From CBDCHC01 sp965277055 (GTDB lineage Bacteria; Pseudomonadota; Gammaproteobacteria; PS1; Pseudothioglobaceae): a stretch of DNA of 64,000 nt. A program made the translations under genes and the position numbers. Where the stretch lies: positions 124,001-188,000 of the forward strand of contig OZ255703.1 in NCBI GenBank assembly GCA_965277055.1. Reading direction: 5' to 3'. This document shows positions 62,759-64,000 of this stretch, piece by piece. The notes under the pieces are model-generated. The model was not told where the DNA came from and did not search any database. It saw only the letters and a program-made list of their open reading frames with translations. Positions within the stretch are counted from its first letter, which is position 1; each line of letters opens with the position of its first letter.

Positions 62759-64000
62759 TAGAAACGCTCCAAATGAGGATGTGGATCTTGATTTCCATGA
62801 ATGTGCATCCGCCCTACTTCACTGCATCTATGAAGTGTAGGTACCGCTTTGGTTGGGTTTAAAATACCTTTAGTATCAAATACTTTCTTAATATTATGAA
62901 AAATTTCTAACTCTTTTTTGGGAAATTGATAACACATTGCGCCGAGCTTCTCAAGCCCCACACCGTGTTCACCAGTAATAGTGCCACCCAAATCTACACA
63001 TTTTTTCAATATCCGCTCACCTAGTTCTTCCGCAAGCGGGATTTCACCTTTGCTGGCATCATATAAAATCAGTGGATGTAAGTTACCATCTCCAGCATGG
63101 AATACATTCGCAACCCGTAGCCCAAACTCATTAGAAAGTTCAGTGATATATTCTAAGACCTCAGCTAAATGACGCTTAGGAATCGTTCCATCCATACAAT
63201 AATAATCTGGTGAAATACGCCCTACTGCAGGAAACGCTGATTTTCTGCCTTTCCATAGCAAGATACGTTCACTTTCATCGGTTGCTATTTGTACACTTTT
63301 TGCTGCTTGCAAAATAGCTAAAACTTTAGCGGTATCACGCTCTACTTCTTCGGTGGTTCCGTCTAAATCACATAATAGTAAGGCTGCACTATGAGGATAA
63401 ATATTACCTAAAAATTCATTACTTGCTCCAATACTAAATTCATCCATCATCTCTAATCCAGCAGGAATCACTCCACCAGCAATAATATTTGCCACAGCAT
63501 GTGCACATTCTGTCACACTAGCGAAATCTGCCATTAATGTTTTAGTTATTGCAGGTATAGGAAGTAGTTTTACGGTAACTTCTACTACTAAGCCGAGTAG
63601 TCCTTCTGAGCCAATGAGTAACGAAAGTAAGCCTAAAGAATCGTCATCACGATGAACAGTTCTCAGCTCACCTTCGGCATCAACGTAGGTAATTTGGATA
63701 ATATTATGCACAGTCAAACCATACTTTAAACAATGCACTCCACCTGAATTTTCTGCAATATTGCCACCAATGGTGCAAGCAATTTGCGATGATGGATCTG
63801 GTGCATAGTACAGACCGTATTCCTTAGCATAGCTAGAAATTTCTGCATTTATCACCCCGGGCTCAACTACCATAGAGTGGTTCTCTGTATTAATTTCCTT
63901 AATTGCATTAAGTTTAGAAAATCCTAGTACAACCCCATTAGTTTGCGGTGTAGCCCCACCAGATAGCCCTGTTCCCGCTCCTCTGGGCACAATAGGAACC
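62758..64000 (-). CDS. glcD: Glycolate oxidase subunit GlcD (5' end beyond window)
   Basis: The visible 414 codons begin inside the FAD-binding domain: VPRGAGTGLSGGATP, VEPGVINAEIS, CTIGGNIAENSGGVHCLKYG and LIGSEGLLGLV. The FAD-oxidase C-terminal domain includes FHAGDGNLHPL and ITGEHGVGLEK. The gene continues past the right edge; normal length is near 499 residues, so about 85 are missing. GlcD oxidises glycolate to glyoxylate with GlcE and GlcF. The last residues (HIHGNQDPHPHLERF) form a short His-rich tail. Confidence 0.93.
   Translation of the reverse strand, partial: VPIVPRGAGTGLSGGATPQTNGVVLGFSKLNAIKEINTENHSMVVEPGVINAEISSYAKEYGLYYAPDPSSQIACTIGGNIAENSGGVHCLKYGLTVHNIIQITYVDAEGELRTVHRDDDSLGLLSLLIGSEGLLGLVVEVTVKLLPIPAITKTLMADFASVTECAHAVANIIAGGVIPAGLEMMDEFSIGASNEFLGNIYPHSAALLLCDLDGTTEEVERDTAKVLAILQAAKSVQIATDESERILLWKGRKSAFPAVGRISPDYYCMDGTIPKRHLAEVLEYITELSNEFGLRVANVFHAGDGNLHPLILYDASKGEIPLAEELGERILKKCVDLGGTITGEHGVGLEKLGAMCYQFPKKELEIFHNIKKVFDTKGILNPTKAVPTLHRCSEVGRMHIHGNQDPHPHLERF

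Overview
The window is chromosomal DNA from an AT-rich Gram-negative proteobacterium, most likely a gammaproteobacterium. The evidence is Kdo transferase (LPS), a BepA-type periplasmic protease, a Lol-type lipoprotein signal, cytochrome c maturation, and the order infC-rpmI-rplT-pheS-pheT-ihfA and secG-tRNA-Leu(GAG), both familiar from gammaproteobacteria. Genes are tightly packed, with many 1-20 bp overlaps. Glycolate oxidase, catalase-peroxidase and a CbbR-like LysR regulator suggest an aerobic, possibly autotrophic-related lineage. A SUP05/Thiotrichales-like placement is only a guess.

Layout. 1-4.3 kb: the tail of a probable ispD, a LysR regulator, panB, ftsW, murG, then ccmH on the other strand. 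4.3-9.2 kb: the translation operon (minus strand), with infC starting at a non-AUG codon. 9.2-12.4 kb: katG and a divergent oxyR, whose product has only one cysteine, with a palindrome between them. 12.4-19.3 kb (minus): MoxR ATPase, hemerythrin, VWA/metallopeptidase, xerC, tsaC, bepA and a BT1-like carrier, nearly all overlapping. 19.4-24.7 kb: ybeD-lipB, a small DciA-like protein, tRNA-Leu, secG-tpiA, rsmG with an AsmA-like protein carrying a His/Asp-rich loop, and lipA. 24.7-26.6 kb: a two-gene RloA/RloB (AbiL-like) defence islet. 26.6-31.8 kb: folK-proB-obgE, waaA, and a divergent Lrp/ald pair.

31.8-43.8 kb is the accessory region. It holds a beheaded SMR transporter gene, a decayed IS1595-like element, and a single 10.8-kb gene for a lipoprotein of about 3,600 residues. 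That protein is built from Calx-beta-like and Ig-like repeats, including three near-identical 1,032-bp tandem units with a mosaic pattern of variants, and it ends in a ConA/arabinofuranosidase-like domain.

43.9-64 kb returns to core genes: a NAGGN-type amidotransferase, an unusual CX4R phosphatase, a RhtB exporter, ispG, thrC-hom, rlmD, glcF, an RND pump, a MoeB/ThiF enzyme, purE-purK-spoT, bioB, ybaB-recR, and glcE-glcD, with glcD running off the right edge.

Most promising leads: the MoxR-hemerythrin-VWA/metallopeptidase cassette, the one-cysteine OxyR, the recombining giant surface lipoprotein next to IS debris, the RloAB islet, the very short GlcE, and a waaA whose membrane anchor is encoded upstream of any standard start codon.
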